Positions 1 to 6,630 are shown, counted from the stretch's first letter. The stretch: 10,121 bases of DNA from an uncultured Candidatus Saccharibacteria bacterium (GCA_948511255.1 CAOQNC010000005.1:1-10121); one strand, 5' to 3'. Translations and numbers: made by a program. The notes: generated by a model from the letters alone, not told the origin.

Positions 1-1
1 T

Positions 2-886
2 GACGAAGGGTTTCCGGGGGTGGTGATTTTGAATAAACTGCGTGGGATTGAGATTGTGCGCGAAGAGAATGGCGAGATGGTTCTTCGGGGGATGGGGGGA
101 GAAATTTGGGATGATTTTGTGAGATTTGCGTGCGAGAGGGGATACTCGGGAATTGAAGCGATGAGCATGATTCCGGGGACGCTCGGGGCGGCGCCGGTGC
201 AAAACATCGGAGCGTACGGGCAAGACATTGCGCAGGTTATCGAGAGTGTCGAGGCGTTCGATACGCAAACGGGGGAATTCGTGACGCTTGGAAAAGACGA
301 GATGAATATGTCATACCGACACACGCGGTTTAACACGGGCGAAGATGTGGGGAGGTTCTTCATCGTGGCAGTGACGGTTAAATTGAAGGAAGGCGAGCTG
401 GAGCCGCCGTTCTATAATTCCCTGCAGAAATATATCGACGAGCATGGCGAAACTGATTTTTCGCCGAAAAATATTCGAAAGATGGTGTCGGCGATTCGGA
501 GTGAAAAATTGCCGGATCCAGAAAAAGTGGCGAGTGCGGGGAGTTTCTTTAAGAATGTTTATGTAGACAAAGCAGGCGCGGACGCGGCCGAGGCGCAGGG
601 GATTCCGCTCTGGCGAAATGAAGACGGAAGCGGGAAAATCAATTCTGGATGGTTGGTCGAGGCGTGCGGATTGAAAGGAAAGGCGATGCGGGGGATTCGC
701 GTGAGCGACAAGGCGGCGCTAGTGTTGATAAATGAAAGTGCGGAAAGTTATGCAGATCTCGCGGCGGCGCGAGAAGAAATTGTTGGCGCGGTGGCGGAAA
801 AGTTTGGATTGGTCTTAGAACAAGAACCGGTTGAGATGGTCGCACCTTCCGGACAGCAATCGACCAAAATGGAGGAGAAGAAATGA
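2..886 (+). CDS. murB: UDP-N-acetylenolpyruvoylglucosamine reductase MurB (5' partial)
   Basis: MurB reduces enolpyruvyl-UDP-GlcNAc to UDP-MurNAc with NADPH and FAD in the cytoplasm, the second committed step of peptidoglycan synthesis. The reading frame is open to the left edge, so the N-terminal FAD-binding part is missing; the GTG at 20 is internal, because the preceding codons read DEGFPG, a typical MurB stretch. Numbering from that GTG: the flavin-site motif IPGTLGAAPVQNIGAYG is at 51-67, YRHTRF (the family's YRxSxF) at 99-104, the proton-donating Ser in GSFFKN at Ser175, and the C-terminal Glu probably Glu269 in LEQEPV. The YRxSxF-like segment indicates a type I (E. coli-like) enzyme. 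A short tail of about 17 residues follows and encodes the ribosome binding site of folD. The stop overlaps the folD start as ATGA, implying one operon with translational coupling. Identity is secure. Confidence 0.95.
   Translation, partial: DEGFPGVVILNKLRGIEIVREENGEMVLRGMGGEIWDDFVRFACERGYSGIEAMSMIPGTLGAAPVQNIGAYGQDIAQVIESVEAFDTQTGEFVTLGKDEMNMSYRHTRFNTGEDVGRFFIVAVTVKLKEGELEPPFYNSLQKYIDEHGETDFSPKNIRKMVSAIRSEKLPDPEKVASAGSFFKNVYVDKAGADAAEAQGIPLWRNEDGSGKINSGWLVEACGLKGKAMRGIRVSDKAALVLINESAESYADLAAAREEIVGAVAEKFGLVLEQEPVEMVAPSGQQSTKMEEKK
871..877 (+). promoter_or_regulatory. Ribosome binding site of folD inside the murB 3' end
   Basis: GGAGGAG lies inside the last codons of murB, seven bases before the folD ATG at 883. 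It fixes the folD start and supports coupled translation across the ATGA overlap. Confidence 0.8.
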
Positions 887-1692
887 AGTTATTGAACGGC
901 GCAGAACTGGCGGGATATATGAAAGAAAACCAGGCGCATACCGTGAAGGCGCTCCGGTCGAGGAAGATTTTTCCGAAGCTGGTGATTATTCGTAATAGCG
1001 ATAGTCCGGTGATTTTGAAATACGTGCATTTGAAACAGAGATATGGCGAGGATATTGGCGTCACGGTCGAGGATTGGTATCGCGAAGATGTCGCCGAGGC
1101 GGTACGCGAGGCAAATGTGCAAGAAGACGTGCATGGGATTATTGTGCAGCTGCCATTAGTCGATCCTTCCCTGACCGACGAAGTTGTGTCGGGGATTGCG
1201 GCGGAGAAAGATGTCGACGGGCTAGGGACGGAGGAAAGGATTGTGCGCGAGGAGGCGACGAAGTTCGAGTCGGCGACAGCGACGGCGATTAATTGGTTAT
1301 TGGCGGGATATGACATCAACCTCGCGCAGAGTAAAATTGCGTTAGTCGGGAGGGGGAGGCTGATTGGAAAGCCGTTGGCGCGGATGTGGGGCGATTCGGG
1401 GTATGATGTGACGGCGTTCGGGAGAGGGAGCGATTTGATGACGCTCAGAGATTTCGATGTGGTCGTGAGCGCGACCGGCGTGCCGCATTTGATTACGGGG
1501 GAGATGCTGAAGCCGGGCGCCGTGGTTGTCGACGCGGGGACGGCGAGCGAAGGCGGGGTGCTGGTCGGAGACATTGATGATAGCGTGCGCGGGCGCGAAG
1601 ACTTATTGGCGATTACGCCAAAGGTTGGCGGGGTCGGGCCGCTGACGGTGACGGCGTTGTTCGAACATGTTTTGATTGCGGCGAATAAATAA
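883..1692 (+). CDS. folD: Bifunctional methylenetetrahydrofolate dehydrogenase/cyclohydrolase FolD
   Basis: FolD interconverts 5,10-methylene-THF and 10-formyl-THF through methenyl-THF with NADP(H), feeding purine and formyl-Met synthesis. The 269-residue protein is slightly shorter than the usual 280-290. Visible landmarks: the catalytic Tyr-x-x-x-Lys as Tyr47 and Lys51; GIIVQLPL at 85-92; KDVDG at 109-113 with the substrate Asp at 112; the dinucleotide-binding loop GRGRLIGKPL at 156-165; VVVDAGT at 214-220; and GGVGPLTV at 249-256. The usual PCTPxG/A segment appears as SATATA (about 130-135), so the folate pocket may be altered. The ATG overlaps the murB stop, and GGAGGAG lies seven bases upstream, which supports this start. 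It is followed at once by a strong hairpin terminator, so murB-folD ends here. Other reading frames over this region are non-coding. Confidence 0.95.
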   Translation: MKLLNGAELAGYMKENQAHTVKALRSRKIFPKLVIIRNSDSPVILKYVHLKQRYGEDIGVTVEDWYREDVAEAVREANVQEDVHGIIVQLPLVDPSLTDEVVSGIAAEKDVDGLGTEERIVREEATKFESATATAINWLLAGYDINLAQSKIALVGRGRLIGKPLARMWGDSGYDVTAFGRGSDLMTLRDFDVVVSATGVPHLITGEMLKPGAVVVDAGTASEGGVLVGDIDDSVRGREDLLAITPKVGGVGPLTVTALFEHVLIAANK

Positions 1693-1701
1693 ACGTCCAC
1701 G

Positions 1702-1732
1702 AAAAAGTGCGAGTTTCTGGCTCGCACTTTTT
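1702..1732. terminator. Bidirectional rho-independent terminator between folD and the convergent MATE-kinase gene
   Basis: A perfect 12-bp inverted repeat (AAAAAGTGCGAG at 1702-1713 and CTCGCACTTTTT at 1721-1732) encloses a 7-base loop. Each strand has a GC-rich stem ending in a run of five T. It lies 9 bases after the folD stop and 18 bases after the stop of the - strand gene, so it can end both transcripts. Confidence 0.92.
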
Positions 1733-1750
1733 GTTGGTCTACAACTTCGG

Positions 1751-3409
1751 CTATTTCTGAGCAAGGCTACAGATAAGTTCGGCAACTTTTTCTTTACCGA
1801 GCGACGCATCAATACAGAGGTCGTAGTTGCGCGGGTCGCCCCATTTCTGGCCGGAAATCAAGCTGTAGTAATCGGCGCGGTTTTTGTCGGAGCGGTCAAT
1901 GTTTTTCGTGGCGGATTTTTCATCATCGCCATACATCGACATAATGTTCTTGACACGCATTTCCTTCGGCGCGTAGATGAAGACACGGAGAAGGTTCTTC
2001 TGGTCGCGGAGAACGTAGTCGGCGGCGCGGCCAACAATCACGCAACTTCCTTGCTTGGCGATTTCTTTCAGAACAGCATCTTGAGCTTCGATAGCATACT
2101 TAGCTGGCGAAGTCGTTAGGTAGAGTTCCTGGGAAATTTGTTCGCCGTCGTTACTGCTAACTTTCTTAATATACTCTTTGTCGAGACCACTTTCGGCAGC
2201 GGCAAGAGCAGTAAGCTCCTTGTAGTAATACGGAATACCAAGTTGTTTCGCAACAAGTTCACCGATTTTCTTGCCCTGAGAACCGTGTTCGCGGGAAATC
2301 GTGATGATGACGCCAGGGTGAGATTTCTGAATTCGCAGAGGACTAGATGTGGATGCTTTGGAGACGCCAAGATGTCGGAAAAACGTGCGCACCAAGACGA
2401 CGGCGACAATGACGCTAATTACGTCCGCAATCGGGGCGGCCCATAAAATACCTGTAATGCCAATAAAATTCGGCAAAATAATAGCCAACGGAACAAACAA
2501 GACAAGATCGCGCAAAAGCGAAACGACCGCAGCCTTTAGAGGCTCGCCGACTGCCTGGAAGAAAATGGAGATAATCTTAACCAAACAAGTTAGAGTGACG
2601 CCAAGCAGGAAGATTCGGAAGGTAATGCGAGCGAATTCAAGATATAACTCGGAATCAACACCAAATAAGTTAATAAACAGATCCGGGAAGGCTTCTACTA
2701 TCACAGTAATAATGATGCCGACGATGACAGTAGCAGTAGCTGCAAGGCGAAATGTCTCCTTCACTCGTTCATTCTTCCCGGCACCAATGTTATAGCCAAG
2801 TATAGGCTGCGCACCGACGATAATACCTATAGCGATGTTTAGGACGATTGAGAAAACCTTTGAGCAGATACCCATGGTAGCAATCGGGATATCAGCACCG
2901 TAAATCGAGGATGCACCATATTTTGACAGCATGATATTTGCGACCAGAGTGATAACGACTACCGCAAGCTGAGTAATAAAGGTCGAGATGCCTAGCTTAA
3001 TGACATTAGTGATAACTTGCATGTTCAACTTAAAGCTTTCGAGCTTTAGGCGGAAGGTCTTCGTGCGGAAAAGATAAACGACGCCAATGGCTAAAGTAAT
3101 AACTTGACCGATAATGGTAGCCCAGGCGGCTCCTTTCATCCCCCAATGAAAACCAAAGATGAAGATTGGGTCCAGCGCGATATTCGTAATAGCCCCGGCC
3201 AGAGTTTGCACCATAGCAAAAGCTGGCGACCCGTCTGCACGAATTATTGAGTTGATTGAATTGCCAATCATGAAAGCCGGCATGAATGCGAGAACGATGG
3301 CAAAGTATTCATGAGCAAACCCAATAGTTGCTTCCGAGGTGCCAAAGAAATAAAGTAGCGGGTCCATGAAGAGAAAACCCAGTAGAACAAATATTACGCT
3401 GGCAATCAT
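1751..3409 (-). CDS. Remainder of the MATE transporter plus cytidylate-kinase-like domain (552-residue open frame)
   Basis: This is the longest open frame after the TAA, from the first ATG (codon 106 of the full gene). No clear Shine-Dalgarno precedes that ATG, so efficient independent translation is doubtful. Residues 1 to about 345 cover the remaining MATE helices. Residues 366-552 form the kinase-like domain: ITISREHGSQGKKI at 369-382 in the P-loop position (GSQGKK instead of the GxxGxGKGT of true cytidylate kinases, as is normal in this subfamily), CVIVGRAADYVL at 456-467, and DKNRADYY with KWGDPRNYDLCID at 508-534, all hallmarks of Cytidylate_kin2. No start codon with an RBS is seen at the domain border (near 2317), so the kinase part is made only as part of the fusion. 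Its substrate is unknown. The stop is TAG. Confidence 0.75.
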   Translation of the reverse strand: MIASVIFVLLGFLFMDPLLYFFGTSEATIGFAHEYFAIVLAFMPAFMIGNSINSIIRADGSPAFAMVQTLAGAITNIALDPIFIFGFHWGMKGAAWATIIGQVITLAIGVVYLFRTKTFRLKLESFKLNMQVITNVIKLGISTFITQLAVVVITLVANIMLSKYGASSIYGADIPIATMGICSKVFSIVLNIAIGIIVGAQPILGYNIGAGKNERVKETFRLAATATVIVGIIITVIVEAFPDLFINLFGVDSELYLEFARITFRIFLLGVTLTCLVKIISIFFQAVGEPLKAAVVSLLRDLVLFVPLAIILPNFIGITGILWAAPIADVISVIVAVVLVRTFFRHLGVSKASTSSPLRIQKSHPGVIITISREHGSQGKKIGELVAKQLGIPYYYKELTALAAAESGLDKEYIKKVSSNDGEQISQELYLTTSPAKYAIEAQDAVLKEIAKQGSCVIVGRAADYVLRDQKNLLRVFIYAPKEMRVKNIMSMYGDDEKSATKNIDRSDKNRADYYSLISGQKWGDPRNYDLCIDASLGKEKVAELICSLAQK

Positions 3410-3466
3410 ACAGATTAGCAGGCTATTGCCGACTGCTTTATGGGCGCTTTGAGTATCTTTACGACC

Positions 3467-3469
3467 TTA
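3467..3469 (-). other. In-frame TAA stop inside the MATE coding region
   Basis: On the - strand the codons read TGT TAA GGT CGT AAA. Protein similarity continues in the same frame after the stop as GRKDTQSAHKAVGN, the normal MATE sequence after the second helix. A single T-to-A change of a TTA Leu codon is the simplest explanation. TAA also ends lepA, folD and murA here, so a recoded TAA is not supported. Confidence 0.85.
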
Positions 3470-3724
3470 ACATATCGACAAAAAGGCGGCGGCACCATCG
3501 CCAAGCGCAAAAGTAACAGCCATCGCAATTACAGTCAACGGGAAGACTACCGATGTAGCGGCATTGCCCAAGTATCCAAGCTCCGGACTATTGCCGATAA
3601 AAATTTGGTCGACTATATTGTATAGTGCGCTAATCAAAAGTGACATAATGCACGGAATTGCGAACTTGATAAGTAGCTTAGGGATTCTCTCCGTGCCAAG
3701 AATTTTATTACCTTGGTCGTCCAC
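3467..3724 (-). CDS. N-terminal fragment of the MATE transporter (85 residues)
   Basis: This is the product if the TAA at codon 86 is obeyed. It holds a short cytoplasmic leader, the first transmembrane helix (IPCIMSLLISALYNIV) and part of the second (SVVFPLTVIAMAVTFAL), ending at FLSIC. It cannot form a working MATE transporter, which needs about twelve helices. It begins at GTG with a good Shine-Dalgarno sequence and a promoter upstream. It is best read as the first part of the interrupted gene, not as an independent small protein. Confidence 0.6.
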   Translation of the reverse strand: MDDQGNKILGTERIPKLLIKFAIPCIMSLLISALYNIVDQIFIGNSPELGYLGNAATSVVFPLTVIAMAVTFALGDGAAAFLSIC

Positions 3725-3732
3725 GAAAAATG

Positions 3733-3739
3733 CTCCTTT
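3733..3739 (-). promoter_or_regulatory. Ribosome binding site of the MATE-kinase gene
   Basis: AAAGGAG on the - strand ends eight bases before the GTG at 3724. It supports choosing GTG as the start codon. Confidence 0.75.
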
Positions 3740-3779
3740 CTTTCGAGGGTTTACGTTTTATAAGTATGTATGCCCGGTT

Positions 3780-3809
3780 TTTATATCAATTTCTGAGTTC
3801 TTGGGTCAA
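3780..3809 (-). promoter_or_regulatory. Putative sigma-70 promoter of the MATE-kinase gene
   Basis: On the - strand, TTGACC (3809-3804) and TATAAA (3785-3780) are separated by 18 bases, giving a leader of about 50 bases before the GTG at 3724. A second, weaker candidate is the TGCTAAAAT extended -10 at 3826-3818. Either would let this gene be transcribed independently of lepA. Confidence 0.55.
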
Positions 3810-3852
3810 CTTTATGTATTTTAGCACAAATTGTTCAAAAATGGATATCTGA

Positions 3853-3871
3853 TGTTGTAATTTTTACAACA
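3853..3871. promoter_or_regulatory. Palindrome upstream of the MATE-kinase promoter, possible operator
   Basis: TGTTGTAA (3853-3860) and TTACAACA (3864-3871) form a perfect 8-bp dyad with a 3-base centre. No T-run follows it in the lepA transcription direction, so it makes a poor terminator for lepA. Its position 40-50 bases upstream of the promoter suits a repressor or activator site, but no cognate regulator is visible. Confidence 0.4.
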
Positions 3872-3883
3872 ATTTTGGCGGGC

Positions 3884-3975
3884 GGCGAGGTGATGCGGGT
3901 TAGTCGCGTAGTCGGTTTGTTTTCTGACGAAAAAACTTCCTGCGGCGGCTGGGGCGAGGTGCGAATTAGTCGCGT
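3884..3975. repeat. Two imperfect direct copies at the 3' end of lepA
   Basis: Copy A (3884-3909) and copy B (3953-3975) share GGCGAGGT at one end and TTAGTCGCGT at the other, differing only in the short middle. Copy B includes the lepA stop and its last two codons (Arg, Asp); copy A repeats this just beyond the gene. It may be a relic of a small duplication. The rest of the 241-base gap between lepA and the MATE gene holds the palindrome and promoter described separately. Confidence 0.45.
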
Positions 3976-5750
3976 TTTAGCATGACGGTAAAGGCTTCGG
4001 AAGGGATGTCGATTTTGCCGAAGCGTTTCATGCGGGCTTTGCCTTTTTTCTGTTTGTCGAGGAGTTTGGCCTTGCGGTCGCGGTCGCCGGTGTGGATTTT
4101 GACGGTAACATCTTTACGGTAGGCGCCGATAGTTTCGCGGGCAATGATTTTAGCGCCAATGGCGGCCTGGAGGGCAACTTCAAAGTTTTGACGCGGAATA
4201 ACTTCTTTTAACTTTTTGGTGATTTCGCGACCGAGAGCGTCGGCTTCGGAGCGGTGACACATAAGGCTCAGGGCGTCCATACGGTTGCCGGCGACGAGAA
4301 AATCGAGGCGGACGAGGTCTTCGGCGCGATAATCGGAAAGTTCGTAGTTGAAGCTGGCGTAGCCGGAAGTGATGGACTTGAGCTGGTCGTAGAAATCGGT
4401 GAGGAGGTTCGCCATCGGGGCTTCAAAATCAATCACGGCGCGATCTTCAATATAACTTAAATTAGTTTGATGGCCGCGTTTCTCGTTGATGAGGTTCAGG
4501 ACGCCGCCAATCATGGTTTGCGGGAGGATGATTTCGCCTTTCACCCAGGGTTCGCGAATCTCGGCGATAGTAGACTGGTCAGGGAGGTCGGAAGCGGAGC
4601 GGATATTCAAATCTTCGCCGTCGCTCAAGGTAACTTCGTAGTTCGTGCTAGGATTAGTGATGACGAGATCGAGATTAAACTCACGCTCAAGACGTTCGCG
4701 AATAATGTCCATGTGGAGCAGACCGAGGAAGCCGATACGAAGACCGAAACCAAGGACGGGGGAGTTTTCCGGCTCGAAGTGGAGAGCGGAATCGGACATG
4801 GCGAGCTTCTCGACGGCGTCTTTCAGATCCTGATATTGGTCGTTCGAAACCGGGAAAAAGCCTGCATAGACGAACGGAAGGACGTTTTTGTAGCCGGGGA
4901 GCGGTTCGGGAGCAGGAGATTTGGCCAGAGTGACAGTATCGCCGACTTTGGCCTCGCGGGTAGTCTTCAAGTTCGTGACGATGTAGCCAATACTCCCCTC
5001 GTCGAGGCTCTGTGCGGGGGACATTTTCGGCGTGAGCGCGCCAACTTCGAGCGCAAGACCATTAGTTTCGGCTGCCATCATGCGGATTTCGGAGTTTTTG
5101 TCGATCTTCCCTTCAAAGATGCGAACATAAAGAATGACGCCGCGGTAATCGTCAAAATATGAATCGAAGATGAGAGCGCGAGTGGCTCCGGTAGGGGAGG
5201 CCGGCTTGCGAGGTTCGGGAGCTTTTTCGATGATACGATCGAGGATTTTATCAACATTGAGGCCGGTTTTGCCGGAAACCGGGATAATTTCTTCGGGCGA
5301 GCAACCAAGAAGGTTGACGATCTGGGCGGAGACTTTTTCGACGTCGGCGGCAGGAAGGTCGATTTTGTTGATGACGGGTATAATATATAGATCTTGTTCA
5401 AGGGCGAGATAGACATTGGCAAGAGTCTGAGCCTGGATACCTTGAGTTGCATCGACGACAAGGACGGCGGCCTCGACGGCTTGGAGTGAACGGGAGACTT
5501 CGTAAGAAAAGTCGACGTGGCCCGGAGTGTCGATGAGATTCAAAACATAATCGCGCCATTTCATCTGGACAGGGGCAAGTTTGATTGTAATCCCCTTTTC
5601 GCGCTCGAGTTCCATGGAATCGAGGAGCTGAGACTTCATCTCGCGCTTCTCAACGGTATTAGTTATTTCCATCATGCGATCAGCAATAGTCGACTTTCCA
5701 TGGTCGATGTGGGCGATGATACAGAAATTACGGATTTTAGAGGGGTTCAT
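3966..5750 (-). CDS. lepA: Elongation factor 4 (LepA), ribosomal back-translocase GTPase
   Basis: LepA is a translation GTPase that binds the ribosome, promotes back-translocation in vitro and aids initiation or ribosome assembly in vivo. The 594 residues match the family length of about 600. G1 is AHIDHGKST (13-21), G2 GITIK (53-57), G3 DTPGH (74-78) with the catalytic His78, G4 NKID (128-131) and G5 SGKTG (159-163; often SAKTG). EF-G-like domains follow, then the LepA-specific C-terminal domain ending KKGKARMKRFGKIDIPSEAF and VMLKRD. It starts at ATG 5750, whose MNPSKIRNFCIIAHIDHGKS is the standard LepA start. No Shine-Dalgarno precedes it; instead a promoter in the divergent tilS predicts a leader of only about three bases. 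It is encoded opposite to the presumed leading strand. The stop is TAA. Confidence 0.98.
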   Translation of the reverse strand: MNPSKIRNFCIIAHIDHGKSTIADRMMEITNTVEKREMKSQLLDSMELEREKGITIKLAPVQMKWRDYVLNLIDTPGHVDFSYEVSRSLQAVEAAVLVVDATQGIQAQTLANVYLALEQDLYIIPVINKIDLPAADVEKVSAQIVNLLGCSPEEIIPVSGKTGLNVDKILDRIIEKAPEPRKPASPTGATRALIFDSYFDDYRGVILYVRIFEGKIDKNSEIRMMAAETNGLALEVGALTPKMSPAQSLDEGSIGYIVTNLKTTREAKVGDTVTLAKSPAPEPLPGYKNVLPFVYAGFFPVSNDQYQDLKDAVEKLAMSDSALHFEPENSPVLGFGLRIGFLGLLHMDIIRERLEREFNLDLVITNPSTNYEVTLSDGEDLNIRSASDLPDQSTIAEIREPWVKGEIILPQTMIGGVLNLINEKRGHQTNLSYIEDRAVIDFEAPMANLLTDFYDQLKSITSGYASFNYELSDYRAEDLVRLDFLVAGNRMDALSLMCHRSEADALGREITKKLKEVIPRQNFEVALQAAIGAKIIARETIGAYRKDVTVKIHTGDRDRKAKLLDKQKKGKARMKRFGKIDIPSEAFTVMLKRD

Positions 5751-5752
5751 TA

Positions 5753-5761
5753 TGCTATAAT
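5753..5761 (+). promoter_or_regulatory. tilS promoter (extended -10), near-leaderless
   Basis: TGCTATAAT is a perfect extended -10 box; no clear -35 is seen. The predicted transcript start is about 5768, only two bases before the first tilS ATG (5770), and no Shine-Dalgarno is present. It overlaps the lepA -10 box on the other strand at 5760-5761. The same TGCTATAAT string also serves galU. Confidence 0.65.
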
Positions 5762-5788
5762 ATTACCATATGATGCGGGTTTTGGCAA
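5760..5788 (-). promoter_or_regulatory. lepA promoter (extended -10) inside the tilS 5' end
   Basis: On the - strand, TTGCCA (5788-5783; five of six to TTGACA) is followed after exactly 17 bases by TAATAT (5765-5760), preceded by the extended TGG. Standard spacing puts the transcript start near 5753, three bases before the lepA ATG. Its -35 box lies within the first codons of tilS. Confidence 0.65.
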
Positions 5789-6630
5789 TTTCTGGAGGGG
5801 TGGATTCGATGGTGATGCTCGATATGGTCTGTCGACGGTTTCCGGCGGAAGAGATTATTGTGGCACATTTCGATCATGGGATTCGTGCAAATTCGGGGCT
5901 TGATATGGAATTCGTGCGGGAGATGGCGGCGGAATATGGCGTGGAGTTTCGGTCTTGTCGGGCAGAGCTTGGAGCGGGGGCTTCGGAGGCGGAAGCGCGC
6001 GAGAAAAGGTATGAGTTCTTGATGAAAGTGGCGGCCGAAACGGGCGGGGAGGTCTGGACGGCGCACCACTTGGACGATTTAGTGGAAACGGTAACTATTA
6101 ATTTTTTACGGGGGACCGGTTGGCGAGGACTGACAGGTCTGGACCGAGCAGGCGTGCGGCGACCGTTCTTGGAGACGGAGATGTTTTATGAGCCGCTGGA
6201 CCGGGCGGGGATTTTTGAGTATGCGGCGAAGCGACGGCTGCGGTTTCGAGAAGACCCATCTAACTCATGGGATGAATATTTGAGAAATCGCGTGCGCCAG
6301 AATTTGAATAATTCCCCGCTAGATCTTGAACAGAAGCTGGAGGTTTGGCGACTTTGGCAAAGACAAAGAGAACTGAGGCGGGAAATTGACGAGGAGGTTG
6401 TAGGTTTGTTGCTGGAAGATGGAAGGTTTGAGCGAGAGTGGTTTCGAGGATTAAGTGAGAGCGTGGCGCTAGAGATTTTAAGGGCGGCGACTCTCGGAGC
6501 GGGAATTTCGGCGACGCGACCGCAACTTTTGGACTTTTGGCAGGCGATTTTAACTTATGGGGCGGGAAAAAGTTTTAACTTGCCAGGGGATAGATTGGTA
6601 AAGTTCGGGAAAGAGGAGTTTTCGTTGTAG
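5770..6630 (+). CDS. tilS: tRNA(Ile)-lysidine synthetase TilS (short form)
   Basis: TilS attaches lysine to C34 of the CAU-anticodon tRNA-Ile using ATP, changing it from Met to Ile decoding; it is normally essential. The PP-loop SGGVDS is at residues 8-13. Further family segments are VAHFDHGIR (31-39), SEAEAREKRYEFL (72-84), AHHLDDLVETVTINFLRG (98-115) and EDPSNSWDEYLRNRVR (161-176). At 286 residues it resembles short forms that keep the N-terminal catalytic domain and a linker but lack the C-terminal tRNA-binding domain of E. coli TilS (432). The start is ATG 5770 or the adjacent ATG 5773; both are compatible with the near-leaderless promoter. It is transcribed away from lepA across a 19-base gap. 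The stop is TAG, followed by the galU promoter. Confidence 0.92.
   Translation: MMRVLAISGGVDSMVMLDMVCRRFPAEEIIVAHFDHGIRANSGLDMEFVREMAAEYGVEFRSCRAELGAGASEAEAREKRYEFLMKVAAETGGEVWTAHHLDDLVETVTINFLRGTGWRGLTGLDRAGVRRPFLETEMFYEPLDRAGIFEYAAKRRLRFREDPSNSWDEYLRNRVRQNLNNSPLDLEQKLEVWRLWQRQRELRREIDEEVVGLLLEDGRFEREWFRGLSESVALEILRAATLGAGISATRPQLLDFWQAILTYGAGKSFNLPGDRLVKFGKEEFSL

Larger units (their letters stand above)
1751..3724 (-). pseudogene. MATE-family transporter fused to a cytidylate-kinase-like domain, interrupted by one in-frame TAA
   Basis: Read through one stop, this is a single 657-codon frame. Codons 1 to about 450 form a MATE (multidrug/oligosaccharidyl-lipid/polysaccharide) inner-membrane transporter with many hydrophobic segments. 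It starts with a stretch typical of Firmicutes MATE pumps (IPCIMSLLISALYNIVDQIF, GDGAAAFLSIC) and has the second-repeat marker GAQPILGYNIGAG. A linker of about 20 residues leads to a cytidylate-kinase-like domain (about 470-657; family known as Cytidylate_kin2). Codon 86 is TAA where relatives usually have Leu or Gln (SIC-stop-GRKDT); one base (TTA to TAA) would explain it. The frame is identical on both sides, so this is a nonsense change, not a frameshift. The GTG start at 3724 is supported by AAAGGAG eight bases upstream. GC is lower than in the neighbours, which hints at transfer. It could be a genuine pseudogene, a strain variant, a read-through gene or a sequencing error. Confidence 0.82.

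Noticed and set aside
639..1727. Long - strand open frame (362 codons) opposite murB and folD
   Set aside because: It lies antisense to two well-supported genes, shows a low-complexity Ser/Pro/Thr-rich composition typical of mirrored GC-rich coding sequence, and has no recognisable domain.
3467..3469. Alternative genetic code (stop codon recoded) as in Gracilibacteria or SR1
   Set aside because: Those lineages recode TGA, not TAA. Here TAA ends lepA, folD and murA, and TGA ends murB, all at sensible protein ends.
3400..3480. Frameshift in the MATE gene
   Set aside because: The two open parts are in the same frame (315 bases between their starts, a multiple of three), and the codons between them read as normal MATE sequence except for the TAA.
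3853..3871. Palindrome read as the lepA terminator
   Set aside because: In the lepA direction the stem is followed by TCAGATATCC with no T-run, and the stem is AT-rich.
4467..5162. + strand open frame (231 codons) inside lepA
   Set aside because: lepA is unambiguous on the other strand over this whole stretch; the antisense product resembles no family and has no RBS of note.
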